Shown one piece after another: positions 9,941-21,982 of a stretch of DNA of 64,000 nucleotides. A model generated the notes under the pieces. It was not told the origin of the DNA and ran no database searches. It saw only the letters and a program-made list of their open reading frames with translations. The translations under genes were made by a program, and so were the position numbers. Position 1 is the stretch's first letter. Each line of letters opens with the position of its first letter. Source of the stretch: Gambelia wislizenii (taxonomy: Eukaryota > Chordata > Lepidosauria > Squamata > Crotaphytidae); NCBI GenBank assembly GCA_030847615.1, contig JAUMIR010000001.1, forward strand, positions 68,275,501 to 68,339,500, in the 5' to 3' direction.

Positions 9941-11697
9941 AAAAAACAGGACAAGCGAGGACCTTGTGTGTCTGTCTTTGCCCATATGCAAAGTTATGTC
10001 TAGATGTAAAGTTTATTAATCTCTTAAGAAGTACTGAGTCAAAATGATGGAGCAGGAGAATGTGGCTTCATGTTTCAGAACCTGGATTTTAAAAAGTACT
10101 GTTCCCCTCCTTTGGCAATTTCCTCACATTTAATTTCATTTCCTGGAGAGAAAGTGCTAAATTATTTACAGAAAGGCTTTTCTTGGGAAGGGGAATTAAA
10201 ATGAGGACACATCTGGATGTCATCCCATTGCACTATCGCTTTCAAAGGGATGTGCATCGTGATGTGGGGGAGTGTCAACCTCGTTGCCCTAGCAACATGG
10301 ACGAGTCTCCCCTTCCTCCCCACCAGCAACTTGAGATTTTCTGTACTGATCACAAACTAACCTGATTATTCTCCAAAGAATGTCCAGAATCACCATTTTA
10401 AAATAGTAACAGATCATTGATAGGGGGTCTGCCCTCGCAAGAAACATATTATTCCCCCTTTTCCTTTTTTTTAAAAGCAAAAAACCAGGAAGCTCAAGGA
10501 ACAGTTCTGTGAAACTGTGATGAGATTCTTCATTGATTCTAATAAAGGTGTTATGACAGTGTTCCTGTTTGGATTCCCCCCCCCCATAACAACTGCAAGC
10601 ATCTCCCCCTCCTTACTTTATAGGGCATTTTACCATTATAGGGAAGGTAGGCCTGGATTTAATCTCTGCCTTCCCACCGTTTCCATGGGAACAGTGGCAA
10701 ACTGGAGGAACTTGTGAATTTCACAGTCTGCCACAAAGCCGCTTCCCTTCACTTAGGCAAATGCAGCTTGGCTCCTCCAAGGTAGAGGGCTTCTGTCCTT
10801 AAGTACCATGAAATGAAATCACGCATTCATCCTGAAACAGAGAAATTAGGACAGAGAGGAAAGGTTCATCTGCTGACCTTTCTACCTTTATGTTTCCCTA
10901 GAATATGTAAGATCAAAATAATTTGAATATGATGGACTACTTTTTATGAAGGTATTGAAGTATTTTACATTGAGTTGCTTAAGAAAGGGAATGTTTATTT
11001 CTGAAGATAAGCAAAAACAGAAATTCTGGGGTCTGTCCCCCCCCCCCGCATAATGTTAGTATGCCCTACTCCCCCCTCCCCATGATATCTCATAATTGGA
11101 AATATTAGACACTTTTCAGGATCAGGTTGTCTGGGGCAACCCAAAAAGGTCAGTTGGAGGTCACAGTGACCTAGAATGTGTCTTAGAAATTGGCAAGCAA
11201 GTCCATATTAGGATTGAGCTGAAACACCTTAGTAAATGTAGTTGTTAAGGAGGTATGTGCTAATCCTTTTTTCCAGCCTCAGGCACCTCAGCAAGGATTC
11301 ATTTAATCAAACAATTAAGTAACCATTCCCAAATCTATTCTTATGGAAGTCACACATAAACCCCCTCCTGTTCAACCTCTTGAGGTTGTCGTCAACCCAT
11401 CAGTTCTTATCTCCCAGCCATTAAAGCAATCAGTTGAGTTTCGGTTTCATTTGTCTATCCCATGGGAAAGCCATTCAGGCTTTGTCCTAACCAGAGTACC
11501 CCTTCAGGATATGAAATAGGGTATAAATATTAGTCCCCCAACAATAGAAAGATGTGCTATGGTGGATGAACCCAGTCACTCTCTTTCTTGGCACACACAG
11601 CCCCGGACTGGAACCTCCTGTGCCACCCTCTGAAACTTTACTCTCCAAGACTGGTAACGATCGCCCTATATTCCCGAATCCCTCCCTCTATCCAATA
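9941..11697. other. No gene recognised
   Basis: Mostly unique sequence with homopolymer C tracts near 10,580 and 11,038-11,047. No protein domain, exon or clear repeat termini are seen. Confidence 0.4.
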
Positions 11698-11912
11698 CAG
11701 TTATCCCTCCGTATCCACGGATGTAAGTATTCACAGCTTGAAAATATTCTTTAAAAAATAATAATCCAAAAAGCAAACCTTGATTTTGCCATCTTATATA
11801 AAGGACACCATTTTGCTATGCCATTGCACATAATGGAACTTGAGTATTTATGGATTTTGGTATCCACGGGGGGTCCTGGAACCAAACCCCAGCGAATATG
11901 AAGGGACAAATG
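11698..11912. mobile_element. Tigger-type MITE
   Basis: TA|CAGTTATCCCTCCGTATCC at the left and GAATATGAAGGGACAAATG|TA at the right, with the internal landmarks CTTGAAAATATTCTTTAAAA and ACCATTTTGCTATGCCATTG shared with the copies at 25,738, 41,335 and 60,283. No coding capacity. Confidence 0.8.
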
Positions 11913-12198
11913 TATTTCTGTCTTAATCTGCTTTAGCTTTGTATGGTTCTTAGGAATGTGTCTTGCATGTGTGAGTTCACTTTGTGCTCAATCCAATAAA
12001 AATACTTTATTTCACTTTAGAACTGGAGTGCTCTCTATAGTTAATACTGGTATATATAAGTGAAAAATCCCAAAGTTACCTGCTTCTCGTGGGTTTCTGT
12101 TTGAGCTAATAATTTCCCCAGATAGATTTTGGCATCACAGGTTGGTCTCTGGAGCACACACCCCCACCTCTTAGGGTAACAGTAAGAGGGCAATGTCT

Positions 12199-12740
12199 GA
12201 TAAGAACACAAGAAGAACCCTGCTAGATCAGACCAGAAATTTATCTAGTTTGGCATTTTTGTTCCCTCGGTGACATACAAATCACATGGGGAGGCCCACA
12301 AAGAGGCAGCTTCCCATTCATGTTCCACAGCATCAAGAGTAGGGTTGCCAGATTGAAAACTGGAGAAGACTTCTGTACCTTTAATGGTTGTATAGGGGCA
12401 GGAATTTCAGTAGGTCTTGCTTGTCATGTGACCAGGTAATAAGCAACCCCCAATGAAATTTCCTCTTCTATGCAACCATTAAATATATAGAAGACCTCCG
12501 CATTTCTCACTTTGGCATCCCCAATTCTGGCTCCAGTTTCACAGGTAATATCTAGCCATTATGTTTCTTATCCACTGTTAGCTTTATCTTCTATGAATGC
12601 CTCTTTAAAAGCTGTTCAAGTGGGGTAGGCAGTACTACACATTTCTGTTGCAAATTCCATAGTTAGTCTATGCAATGTTTGAAATGGTCCTTCCATTTGT
12701 ATGTCCTGAATCTCCCATCCTTAAACTTAATTGGATGACT
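12199..12740 (-). mobile_element. CR1/L3-like LINE 3' region, with an inserted small repeat
   Basis: The left part (AAGAACACAAGAAGAACCCT, then GCTAGATCAGACC) and right part (AAATTCCATAGTTAGTCTAT, then TCCTGAATCTCCCATCC and TTGGATGACTC) match a widespread reptile LINE tail read on the minus strand. About 12,340-12,545 is unrelated and starts with AGGGTTGCCAGATTGAAAAC, so it looks like a nested element. The assignment rests on remembered consensus features and is tentative. Confidence 0.45.
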
Positions 12741-12900
12741 CTGGGGACTTGTCTACATGGGCAATATACCCTGTCATGCCCCTGTCTCAGAGCCCTACAG
12801 TCCTGACGACACAGGGTATTTGCCCCATTCTGCCCCTGGGCAGTCCTCATGAACCCTGGGGAGCTGAGACAGAGGGAAGGTGGGGGAAGGTCCAATACAC

Positions 12901-13022
12901 TAAGTGAATTTTGGACAAGTGAGATCCAAAGCTACATCCATTGAGTCTGTATTGACTACACCATCTAAATGAAGGGACGAGCTGCATATGTTGTCTGGAG
13001 TTTTATTTAAATGAGACAGGAT
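12901..13022. repeat. Copy 1 of a roughly 120-bp direct repeat
   Basis: Shares ATTTTGGACAAG, GAGATCCAAAGCTA, CATTGAGTCTGTATTGA and GGAGTTTTATTTAAATGAGA with 14,717-14,829, in the same orientation and about 1.8 kb apart. It could be an internal or terminal repeat of the gypsy element whose integrase relic starts at about 14,900, but no LTR ends are proven. Confidence 0.6.
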
Positions 13023-13600
13023 AATGGGATATACATCCTGGCAAATACATATGGTAAAGAACAAAAGTGTAACATGTAACAGCCTGTAGGGGCCAGTGGT
13101 GAGAGGCAAATGCAGCTTGCCTGAGTATGAAGATTAAGGTTTGGGAATCTAACCTTGAAGGGAACGCTTATCACTATGGGAGAGTGCAGGTATCTGTGTG
13201 TGAACCAAATGACTGCATGCTGTATACTGTTGAGCTATGCTATGTAACTAAGAGCAGTTCTGTCTGGGCTTTGCAGTGACAGGACTGTACTTTGCTGAAT
13301 GCTGTGTAATGTAATCATCAGAGAGAAGTCTGATTCACTGTAAATATTCCTATACTGTGCTATAGTATAGAGAAGTAGTTTAGACACACATTTGTGTCTC
13401 TGTGTTTATTTTCCTCGCCTGGAGAATGAAAACTCTGCTATAATACTTTTTGCTGCCTGGACCTCTTGACATGCTCAGAGGTTCCAGTGTGCTAATGTGT
13501 CAATAAGATAATACCTGTTTTACTCTGTTTCCGCCAGGAGGAAACAGATCAGACCCCATGTGTCTGCAGGAGCCTGTCCCAGCAGCTACTGGTCTCCCTG

Positions 13601-13704
13601 GCTCTTGGAAGGCAGGAAGGAGTCCTGCAGCATGTGATCAGGACTGGTCACATGCAGGGGGCCTTGGTCACATGTTGCGAGCCCCCTTCCTGCCTTCCAG
13701 GACA
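13601..13704. repeat. Imperfect hairpin
   Basis: GGAAGGCAGGAAGG at 13,607-13,620 pairs with CCTTCCTGCCTTCC near 13,685-13,698, and CATGTGATCA at 13,631 pairs with TGGTCACATG at 13,665 with one mismatch. The centre is near 13,652. The parent element is not recognised. Confidence 0.6.
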
Positions 13705-14716
13705 GAGAGGGAAGTGGGGTCTGCAGCAACAGGCCCATCAGGACTTCCTCCAATTCCGTGGAGGGGACAGGGAAACAATGGGCCTGATCCATGGCCAGAA
13801 TACGCCAGTGGGGAGCTGGCATATCCTGACCTTTGTAGATAAGCCCTTGGTTCTAGTATAATAAAAGGAGATAATCTTTTTTTTCTCTTGTCACCTTTTC
13901 CATTCCATATCATTTTAATGCTTTATGTCTCCTTTTTTATGTCGCTTTCCCCCCTAAGATTAAAGAGCCTCAAATACTGAAACCTTTCCTCATGAGGGAA
14001 GTATTCTGTAGTGTTAAAGGTTTTTTATTTTCCCTGTTGAATGTCTTGCTTCCCACTGCTGTGTGCTTCTGTCTGGCACATGTGCCTTTTAGACATTACA
14101 GCAGCAGCGTGGGAAACATTTATCCCATGACATTTATCCCATGGTACTGCTTTAAACATAAAGATAATAGAATGAACCAAAGCTTGGGAGTAATGATTTA
14201 CAAGCTATGTAGTTGTTTGCAGCTTTTAAAAACATGGAATATTGAAGTTAGATTTCAGAAATAACACAGCAAGTCAGAATTATGATATGGCTATATCTCG
14301 GTTAATGAAGTAGATGTGTTCCTGGGCATTACTTCTTTAATAAAAAACTTGGTGCCAGAGGCAGAAATTACATGGAAAGAATAGGGATAGTCTCTCACCC
14401 CACCAAAAAGAAAAAAAAAGAAAAAAAGAGCAGTTCAATATGTTTCAGCAAACTTTTTATTCAAAACTAACAGTACATACATGTGAAATGAACAACCAGG
14501 TCAGTTTTGCCTTGCATGAGTAAACAAAAACATTTTGAACCTTCTACAGACTACGTACTTTAAAGCTTTTTCCAGAATGCATGTGGAGTTATTTTCTTTT
14601 GCTTCTATTTTTCTTCTGAGGGCAAGGATCCAGCATACATGCAGTGGCTTTCACCTCTCCAAGGATCCTATTAATGTCAGTGGGCTGTACAAATTGAAAA
14701 CTCTTGAAAATTGAAA

Positions 14717-14829
14717 ATTTTGGACAAGCGAGATCCAAAGCTATATCCATTGAGTCTGTATTGATTATACCATCTAAATGAAGGGATGAGCTGCATACAT
14801 AGACTGGAGTTTTATTTAAATGAGACAGG
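14717..14829. repeat. Copy 2 of the roughly 120-bp direct repeat
   Basis: Partner of 12,901-13,022. It lies just upstream of the gypsy integrase relic. Confidence 0.6.
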
Positions 14830-14909
14830 GTAGTGATTCCAGCAGCTCTGAGGTGAGAAATTATGATCTGGTGCCATGATTCATATCTTCACATAGAAGC
14901 AGGCCCAAG

Positions 14910-15900
14910 ATAAGGATGAGAGAGCACTTCTTGCCAGGCATGAATACCCACTTCAGAACATTCAAGGAGCAGTATGAGATGTGCAAAGAATCCAATGACA
15001 AAGAGAAAAAAGTTATGCTGGACCCTTCTGACATTTACAGGCCCTGAGAGAAGGCAGAAAATGACTTGTTCAGTATCAAAGATAAAAGCTATATGATCAC
15101 AATAAACCAGTGGCTCTTAACCTTTTATTTGCCAGGGACCCCCTCTAAATATCTTTTGTTGCTGGGGACCCCCAAGATTTAACTCAAGATTAATAATAAT
15201 AATAATAATAACAATACAATTACACCCATCATTAAACCTTCCCTCAGAAGCTGTGGGGAGTGAGGGAGGAATTTTCTCCTGCTTCTTTCTGCAAATTTGT
15301 GGCTGGAGTGGATTGAATGGCAATGTGCAGGCCAAGCCAGCCACCCTTTGCCTTGCTCCTGTCACATGGCTGCTCCGCTGTAGGGAGTAGGTGGGCCAAG
15401 CAGCCTTCAAGCCTATGCGGACCCCCTATGAGGACATTGTGTCCCCCTGGGGTTCCTGGACCACAGGTTAAGAACCACTGCAATAAACTACTACTCCAAT
15501 TTTTAGGGTTAGATTACCTTGAAGACACTCAGACAAGCACAGTAATAAGAAGCTCCATTTTACAAGATATGGGATACCTGGTAGCCTGACTTCAGATAAT
15601 GGCCTACAGTACACCTTGACATAATTTAGATGGTCCTGCACTAAGTAAGCATATCAGTGGAAAACATCATCCCTTTGGAACCCACAGAGCAATGGAAAGG
15701 CTGAATTTGCAGTGAAGGCAGAAAAAAACCCTTTTGCTTGAAATCAAATAAGACTGTAGAGGGTCCATACCTAGCTTTATTAGATAATTGCTGTACACTC
15801 TTTCAAGAAATGGACAGCAGACCAGACCAAAGACTGATGAGACATAGAATTAGAACATTGCTGCCTATAAGAGACTGTTTGCTATCATTCCAGGGGGGAT
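14910..15900 (+). pseudogene. Ty3/gypsy integrase relic, split by a hAT MITE
   Basis: Before the insertion, translation gives FLPGMNTHF (the zinc-knuckle to core linker), YEMCKESNDKEKKVM and KSYMITIN. After it come LGLDYLEDTQTSTVIRS, then SDNGLQYT in another frame (the SDNGPQ catalytic block), then NPQSNGKAEFAVK (block with the catalytic glutamate) and a segment resembling LLDNCCTLFQ. This is the Ty3/gypsy integrase order, of the type often seen in fish and reptile genomes. There are several stops and frameshifts. The MITE at 15,108-15,480 with its perfect 8-bp duplication interrupts the core. The RT, RNase H and LTRs are not found nearby. Confidence 0.75.
15108..15480. mobile_element. hAT-type MITE with 8-bp target duplication
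   Basis: Left terminus CAGTGGCTCTTAACCTTTTA, right terminus CAGGTTAAGAACCACTG (inverted). Both sides carry CAATAAAC (15,100-15,107 and 15,481-15,488), a perfect 8-bp target-site duplication. It has an ATA microsatellite near 15,190-15,212 and no coding capacity. Confidence 0.9.
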
Positions 15901-17257
15901 TCAGTGACAGTGCCTAGAAGCATTTGAAACATTGGTAGTTAAAACAAGCTGGGTGGGGTGACAAAGGAGTCAAAGACCTGGGAGCCACTCTTTAGAGAGA
16001 GAGACATACAGCCAGTAAGTTCACATGTAAAAAAATGGCAAAGGGTCACAACAGACAGATGTTGTCAAGCTGTAAGAGATAATGGAGAACAAGTAAGAAG
16101 TAATTAGGACTCTCAGGCATCCCATTTCATATCAACATCCTATATTTGGGAGCTTGAAGTCTGGTTTGTATAGAACACCCCAAATCCCTTGATTTGTTAA
16201 GAATGGACACTGGCTATGCACCCAATTGACCAACCTGCAGGTATTTGGCACACAACAATCAGGACTTATGTAACAATCAGGACTTATGTACCAAATGCCA
16301 GGAATCATGGTTTGTGTGGTGCCTCTCTGTTCCTCTCTGCCCAACCAGACAGAGCAACCCCAAATCTTTCTATTAGTGGGTCTCACAACACAAGGATTCT
16401 GGAGCATTTGGTATGCAGTGAAATGTCCTTAAATTACACCATATGCATCAGGGAGTCTGCCTTTTGCAAGTATGGCTCAGCCCTCCAGGCCCAAGTGAAT
16501 GAAGCAAGGGGCATGTGAACCCCTTCCTTTGTAGACTGGGGCAACACCATGAGTGGCACTGGTGTTATAAAAAATGTTTGATAAGAATGCAGTTAGATAT
16601 TGAAATTAATGACTTGAAATGGCCATCGAAAGGAATGTATACAATGTCAGTATTACTTTAGAAATAAGTTTTATTATCCTTCTCAGATCTTTGTGTGTCT
16701 AGGTGCTATAATACAAAATAGATTTTATACTGGATTTGTTGCATGGTTTCCTTAGTAACAATCTTATACATGACAATATGCTCCACTACATGACAATATG
16801 CTCCACTACCTACTTTAATAGGTGCATCTTAACCATTGTTGCTGAGCTACATTTGCCAGTCAGAAGCTATTTGTTGTGTCATTGTGCAAACAGCCCTCAC
16901 AATATAATTGCATCTTGAGCTTTGTAGATTGTTCTTTGTTGTTGGCAATCAGCCTAAAATAATTGCCATGTGTAAGGGCATATCTAGTATATAGGAATTT
17001 TTTATCTGTTGCTAAGTGGTGTACATTATCGGCTCTACACATCCCAAACTATAGAAAAATCGCACTCTCAGGAGACACTGCTGGTTCCAGTAGTCCTTAC
17101 TCCCAGCAGGTGAGAATTAAAAGGAGAGGACAGACACAAACACACACATACACATAACAGAGGGACTGTCCTTTCCAAATTTTCAACTGTCCCCAAGTTT
17201 TATCACTAGCTTCTGTCTTTGGTTCCATAGCCAAGCAATGACAAACACCTAAAAACA
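15901..17257. other. No gene recognised
   Basis: Likely intergenic. A small direct repeat of ACTACATGACAATATGCTCC lies near 16,776-16,808, and CAATCAGGACTTATGTA is doubled near 16,256-16,291. No domains. Confidence 0.4.
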
Positions 17258-17655
17258 GGGGCTTGTCTACATAAAGGAAAAAAAAAACAGACTGCTCCAC
17301 AGTAATAGCAAGTTGCAGCAGCTACAACCTGTCTTAATGGTTTTACGGCCATGCCTGTAGCTGAGACAGCAGCCGGGAGCGGATTACTCATGTTTTAAAA
17401 TCTGTTGCCGCCGAATTTTTTTAAAAAAACCCTATTTCTATGGTGCACATAAGCGATATTCCACCTTTCCAAAAAAAGAGAGAAAAAAGATAGCACAAAC
17501 CTCTGTTTTATTGCCTTAGCAATCACTCGCTAAGGCAAAAATCCAATATGGTGGCAGCAGGCACTTGCCCTGCAACCCAGCCACCCCCCTTGCATTCGTC
17601 AAGCCAATCAGGTTTGCACTTTGTCTTAACAAGCAAAAATGCACATATCACTGGA
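17258..17655 (-). mobile_element. Promoter-like MITE family, copy A
   Basis: Left terminus GGGGCTTGTCTACATAAAGG. Read on the minus strand, the interior has TGATTGGC (CCAAT box, 17,602-17,610), GCTGCCACCATATTGGA (17,548-17,564 region), then CCTTAGCGAGTGATTGC and AATAAAACAGAGG. The order and spacing match copy C at 35,961-36,075. The far end is estimated. No protein is encoded. Confidence 0.6.
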
Positions 17656-19429
17656 GCTTTTGTAAAAAAGTCGGGAAAAGCAATAAGTCTTCTTGGAGAG
17701 AAATTCCAAATTGGGTGTGTGTGTATGGGGGGCTGAGAATGTAAAACCCCTGTCCCTGATCACCATCTCCCTCATTGGTGACATCAACAGGACCCTGAGA
17801 AGGACCTTCAGAGGCTGATATTATTGCATGTTCAAACTCATGTGAGAGCATGAAGACCTCACACTACCCAGTGCAGAGCCTGAATCAATAAATAAGCAGG
17901 CTAACCGAACCAGAATAATGTTCATGACTAAGATACCATAGCTGAGCTTAAAATAAAATAAAATAAAAACCCTGAGTTCCCAAAAGGCAGCTATGGGGAA
18001 TGAGATTCTTTCAAGCACATGACCTCCTTCTACCTCCCCATGGGACTACTGCACGCACACACCTGCCATTGTGGTCAGCAAAGAAGAAACATCCTGGAGA
18101 ATAAAAACACCATTGCTGAAATCCCTTTAAATGGCATCAGTGCCAGGAACAGCTGGTTACCTGGGTAACCCAGCACAGCTCATCACTTATTCATGGAACC
18201 TTGGCGTGCAGCTATGCTTTGGAGCCCACACTTAGCCTAGTCCCTTCTGCACCTCTAGGGGATAGCAGCCTTCCGTCTTCACAGCTTCACATTCCTTCTC
18301 ATCTATTTATTGTTTCAGGAAGCAGATGGGTATGCCTGCCTTAACTAATGCAGTTCCTATTCCCAGAGCTAGATTTTCTTGTTTCCTTTTTATTTCTCAA
18401 ACCTTTGTTAAAGTCCAGACCTGATATCAAGAATTTACCATGGATTGCAGGGGAAAAGAAACCACAAGGAACTTATGAGAATGGAAGGAGAACATAAGAG
18501 ACACTTGGCAGCAAAACACTAACCTGTTAATTGGTGGGTTCACAGAATGGCAACCTTTCCCCTTATAGTAGCTGACACTCTTCAGTGGAGTTCTTTGCTT
18601 TACAGGGCACTTGGATTGTAAAAAGCTAAGCATGCTGCACCATAAGATGTGCTTCACGGTCCTGTGCAGCATCACAGATCCAATGCAGTTGTTGGCTGGT
18701 GCCAAGGAAACAGTACACTGTCCAATGTTGTGGGCATAGCATGAGCAAGGTGCATCTTTCAGCTCATGTGCTACTACTGCAGATGTTGCAAAAGCTGCAC
18801 CTCAGCACCTTCTGAGATGTCACAAAAGATTCTTGGGCATGATTTTCCTGATTGTTGCCATCTCATTGGTGGTAGTTATGTGCAAGTCCCGCTTTGCAGA
18901 CAAGGACTAGCAATTTCTGTGAGTCCAGGGGAAATTTTGCCCTCCTTCCTGGAATTTGGAAAGCTACAGCCTTCTCTGACCCCTCAAATCCTAAGAAAAA
19001 ATGCACCCCCAAAATGGCAGGCCACGTGCCCTCCCCAAATAACCCAGAAATGTGTGTGATTTGCCATCTAAATTTAACTTCACCTCCAAGAACACTTAAA
19101 AACAGGAAAAAAAATATGTTTTAGAAACAGGAACTGCCTGGATGATCACTTCTGCTTTCAGAGAAAAGAGCTCCCCACTCTTTTTGTTTCTGTTTTTGGC
19201 CTAAACCAGACTGGGGGGTCACATGTAAATGGCAGATTGTCTCCTCTCACAAGAGGTTGGGGGAATAATCTGCCATTTTTGTGGTTAATGTTTTTCCTGG
19301 GGTCCTAGAATTTGGGCAGTTGGAGGGGCCCCTGGGGGCCACATGATGGCTGCATATTGCCCATCCTGCTCTATCACATGAGATGTCATGGTAGAGCACA
19401 GAAGCTGTTTTACATCATGCTGCATCCAC
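17656..19429. other. No gene recognised
   Basis: Includes a short AAAT run near 17,950 and otherwise unique-looking sequence. Open frames near 18,430-18,700 and 18,766-19,124 show no domain. Confidence 0.35.
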
Positions 19430-19439
19430 TTCCCTCAGT

Positions 19440-20043
19440 CAGCTACTATAGAGCAACAGTGTCAGTCCTCAGAAAATGTGCCGGTGACCTTGGTAGATTC
19501 AGCACATGGAATGGTTCCTGCCAATCCCCAGACAAGGTGTGTGGTGGTAGTAGGGGACTCCCTGCCTAGGGGAATAAAAGCAGTGGTTTGCAGGCATGAC
19601 AAAATGTCTCAAGAGGTGTGCTGTCTCCTTAGGGCAAAAATCCATGATGTAACAGAGAGGCTGACAAGACTCATCAAACCTATTGACCGTCACCCCTTCC
19701 TTTTGGTCCACATGGGACCAATGACACTGTGAGGCATAGCCTTCAGGATATTACAAGGGATTATGGGGTTCTGGGTAGGAAGCTGAAGGATCTTGATACA
19801 CAAGTTGTCATTTCGTGTCTCCTCCCAATTGAAGGACATGGCACAGGAAGGGAGGGAAGAATAATGGAGATGAACAACTGGCTCCACAGATGTTGCCACA
19901 GATGTTCCCAACAATTTGATTTCTTGGACCATGGTCTGTGGTTTCATGAAGATGGACTTCTGGCAAGTGATGGGTGGTACATCACGGCAGCTGGCATGAA
20001 TGTTTTTACTAAGAGTCTCACAAAACTTATCGGGGGCCTTTAA
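19440..20043 (+). pseudogene. CR1 ORF1 with SGNH/GDSL esterase domain, frameshifted
   Basis: Translation contains RCVVVVGDSLPRGIKAVV (block I, with the GDS serine), HPFLLVHMGP ending in a stop, then in the next frame LGRKLKDLDTQVVISCLLPI and FDFLDHGLWFHEDGLLASD (the last block; its catalytic histidine position looks degraded). The third block, normally GTNDT, is broken by a one-base deletion near 19,713 that turns it into GPMTL plus a stop. In CR1, ORF1 encodes a nucleic-acid-binding protein with this domain. This copy is inactive. Confidence 0.8.
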
Positions 20044-20197
20044 ACTGAGTTATGTGGGTGAGGGAGGAAGCATTCCTGAGGACAAGAGTTCATGAAGTGC
20101 TGGAGATAACATCTCACCTGTTATAGAGAGAACTGGGTGAACACTACAACAACCCAACCATGGGAGGGAAAAGCAGCTAAATAAGCAGCTAGGGGGG

Positions 20198-21100
20198 ATG
20201 AGCCATGGTCTTAGATGTGTCTACACCAATGCACAGAGCATGGGATATAAACAAGATGCATTTGAACTTTTAACACAGCAAAGCAAATATGATATAATAG
20301 GCATCACTGAAACCTGGTGGGATGAATCTCATGATTGGAATACAGTAGGAGCCCCATGTTCACTGGTGATTGGTTCCAAGAGTCCCTGTGGATACCGAAA
20401 ACTATGGATAATAGTGAACACCATTGAACATAATGGGGCATCTAGTTTAAAATACCATAGAGTTGCCTTGGAGGACCTAGAAAATGGGTAGAGAGGACTC
20501 ATTTTCTAGGAAGTATCTATGGTAGTTGTGCTGTTTTGTGTCCCATGGATAACTGAATCAGAAGATAATGAATCAGTGGATACAGGGGTCTTACTGTATA
20601 GTAACAAAATGGTAGAACTATTTTAGAAAAATAGATCAAACAGGGAAGGAGGAGAAGTAGCATTATATGTCAAGAATTTTTACTCCTGGAAGCCAGATTG
20701 CAAGCATGTGGGTAAAAATTCAGGGGTAGAGAGACAACAGGGATGTCATTGTGGGGGTCTATTACAGGATAGACTGAAGACTTGGATATGCCTTTCTGGG
20801 ACAGATGACCACACATTCAGACAGGAGAAATGTACCAGTACTGGGAGATTTCAACTATACTGATATTTGTTGGAAGTCAAACTCTGCCAAGAATATGAGA
20901 TCCAACAAATTCCTCACTTTCCTTGCAGACAATTTCATTGTCCAGAAGGTGGAAGAGGCAATGAGGATATCCAGCATTTTAGATCTGATCCTAACCAACA
21001 GGGATGGCTGAGTTAATGGGGTGGAAGTGGCAGGATCCTTAGGTAGAAGTGATCGTGTTCTCCTGGAATCCGGTATACAGTGGAAAGGGGAAGCCAAACA
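20198..21100 (+). pseudogene. CR1 ORF2 apurinic-like endonuclease domain, interrupted
   Basis: Starts with LRCVYTNAQSMGYKQDAFEL, followed by YDIIGITETWWDESHDW, the first two conserved blocks of the EEP-type (APE-like) nuclease; the ET glutamate is retained. A Tigger MITE interrupts it at 20,343. After it, GEVALYVKN-like codons near 20,648, then [12 protein letters not shown] near 20,850 (the GDFN block reads as VLGDFN) and [11 protein letters not shown] near 20,970 follow. The enzyme nicks the target DNA to start target-primed reverse transcription. Confidence 0.8.
20343..20596. mobile_element. Tigger-like MITE nested in CR1
   Basis: TA|CAGTAGGAGCCCCATGTTC at the left and GATACAGGGGTCTTACTG|TA at the right. 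Internal landmarks are TCCCTGTGGATACCGAAAAC and CCCATGGATAACTGAATC. The CR1 endonuclease reading resumes after it. Confidence 0.75.
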
Positions 21101-21982
21101 TAGTTAGACACTTAGACTTTAAGAAAGCTGATTTCAATAAACTTAACAAAACACTGGATGTGATCCTGTCCTGTTGTCAGGATTACTAGAAGAGAAGGGA
21201 GTTCATCATGGATGGGAGTTTCTTAAATGTGAGATATTGAAGGCACAATTTCTAACAGTTCCAATTGGGGGGGGGGGAATGCAAGATGTCTAAAGAAACC
21301 AGGATGAATGTCTAAAGAAGCTTCAACTGCACTAAGATTTAAAAGGGACATATACAAGAAATGGAAATAGGGGGAAATCACCAAAGAGGTATTCTAATAA
21401 ATAGCCAGCATATGAAGGGAGGAAGTTGGAAAAGCTAAAGCACAGAATGACCTCAGGTTTGCTAGAGAGGTTAAAAACAATAAATCTCTCCCCCGACTCT
21501 CTCTCACTCTCTCTAGTAATGTCCATAGCAAAAGAATGAACAAGGAAATGATAGGGCCACTGCATGGAGATGATGGCAAAGTGCTAACAGGGAACAGAGA
21601 AAAGGCAGAACTGCTCAACACATTATTTGCCTCGGCCTTCTTCCAAAAGGAAAAGAGTATTCAACTTGGGGGAAATGGAGCAGAGGAAATGCAGCACAGA
21701 AAAGGTAAAGAGGTAGTACAAGAATACCTGCTACTCTAAATGAATTTAAGGCTCCAGGGCCAAATGAACTACATCCAAGGAAGAAGTAATATCAGAACTA
21801 CTGGCAATAATCTTTGAGAATTCCTGGAGAACATATGCAAATATTGTCCCCATCTTCAAAAAGCGAGGGCGGGGGAAGAGGACCAAAACAATTATCAACC
21901 AGTCAGCGTGACATAAATACCAGGAAAGATTCTGGAGCAGATAATTAAACTGACAGTCTGTAAGAACTTAGAAAGGAGTGCC

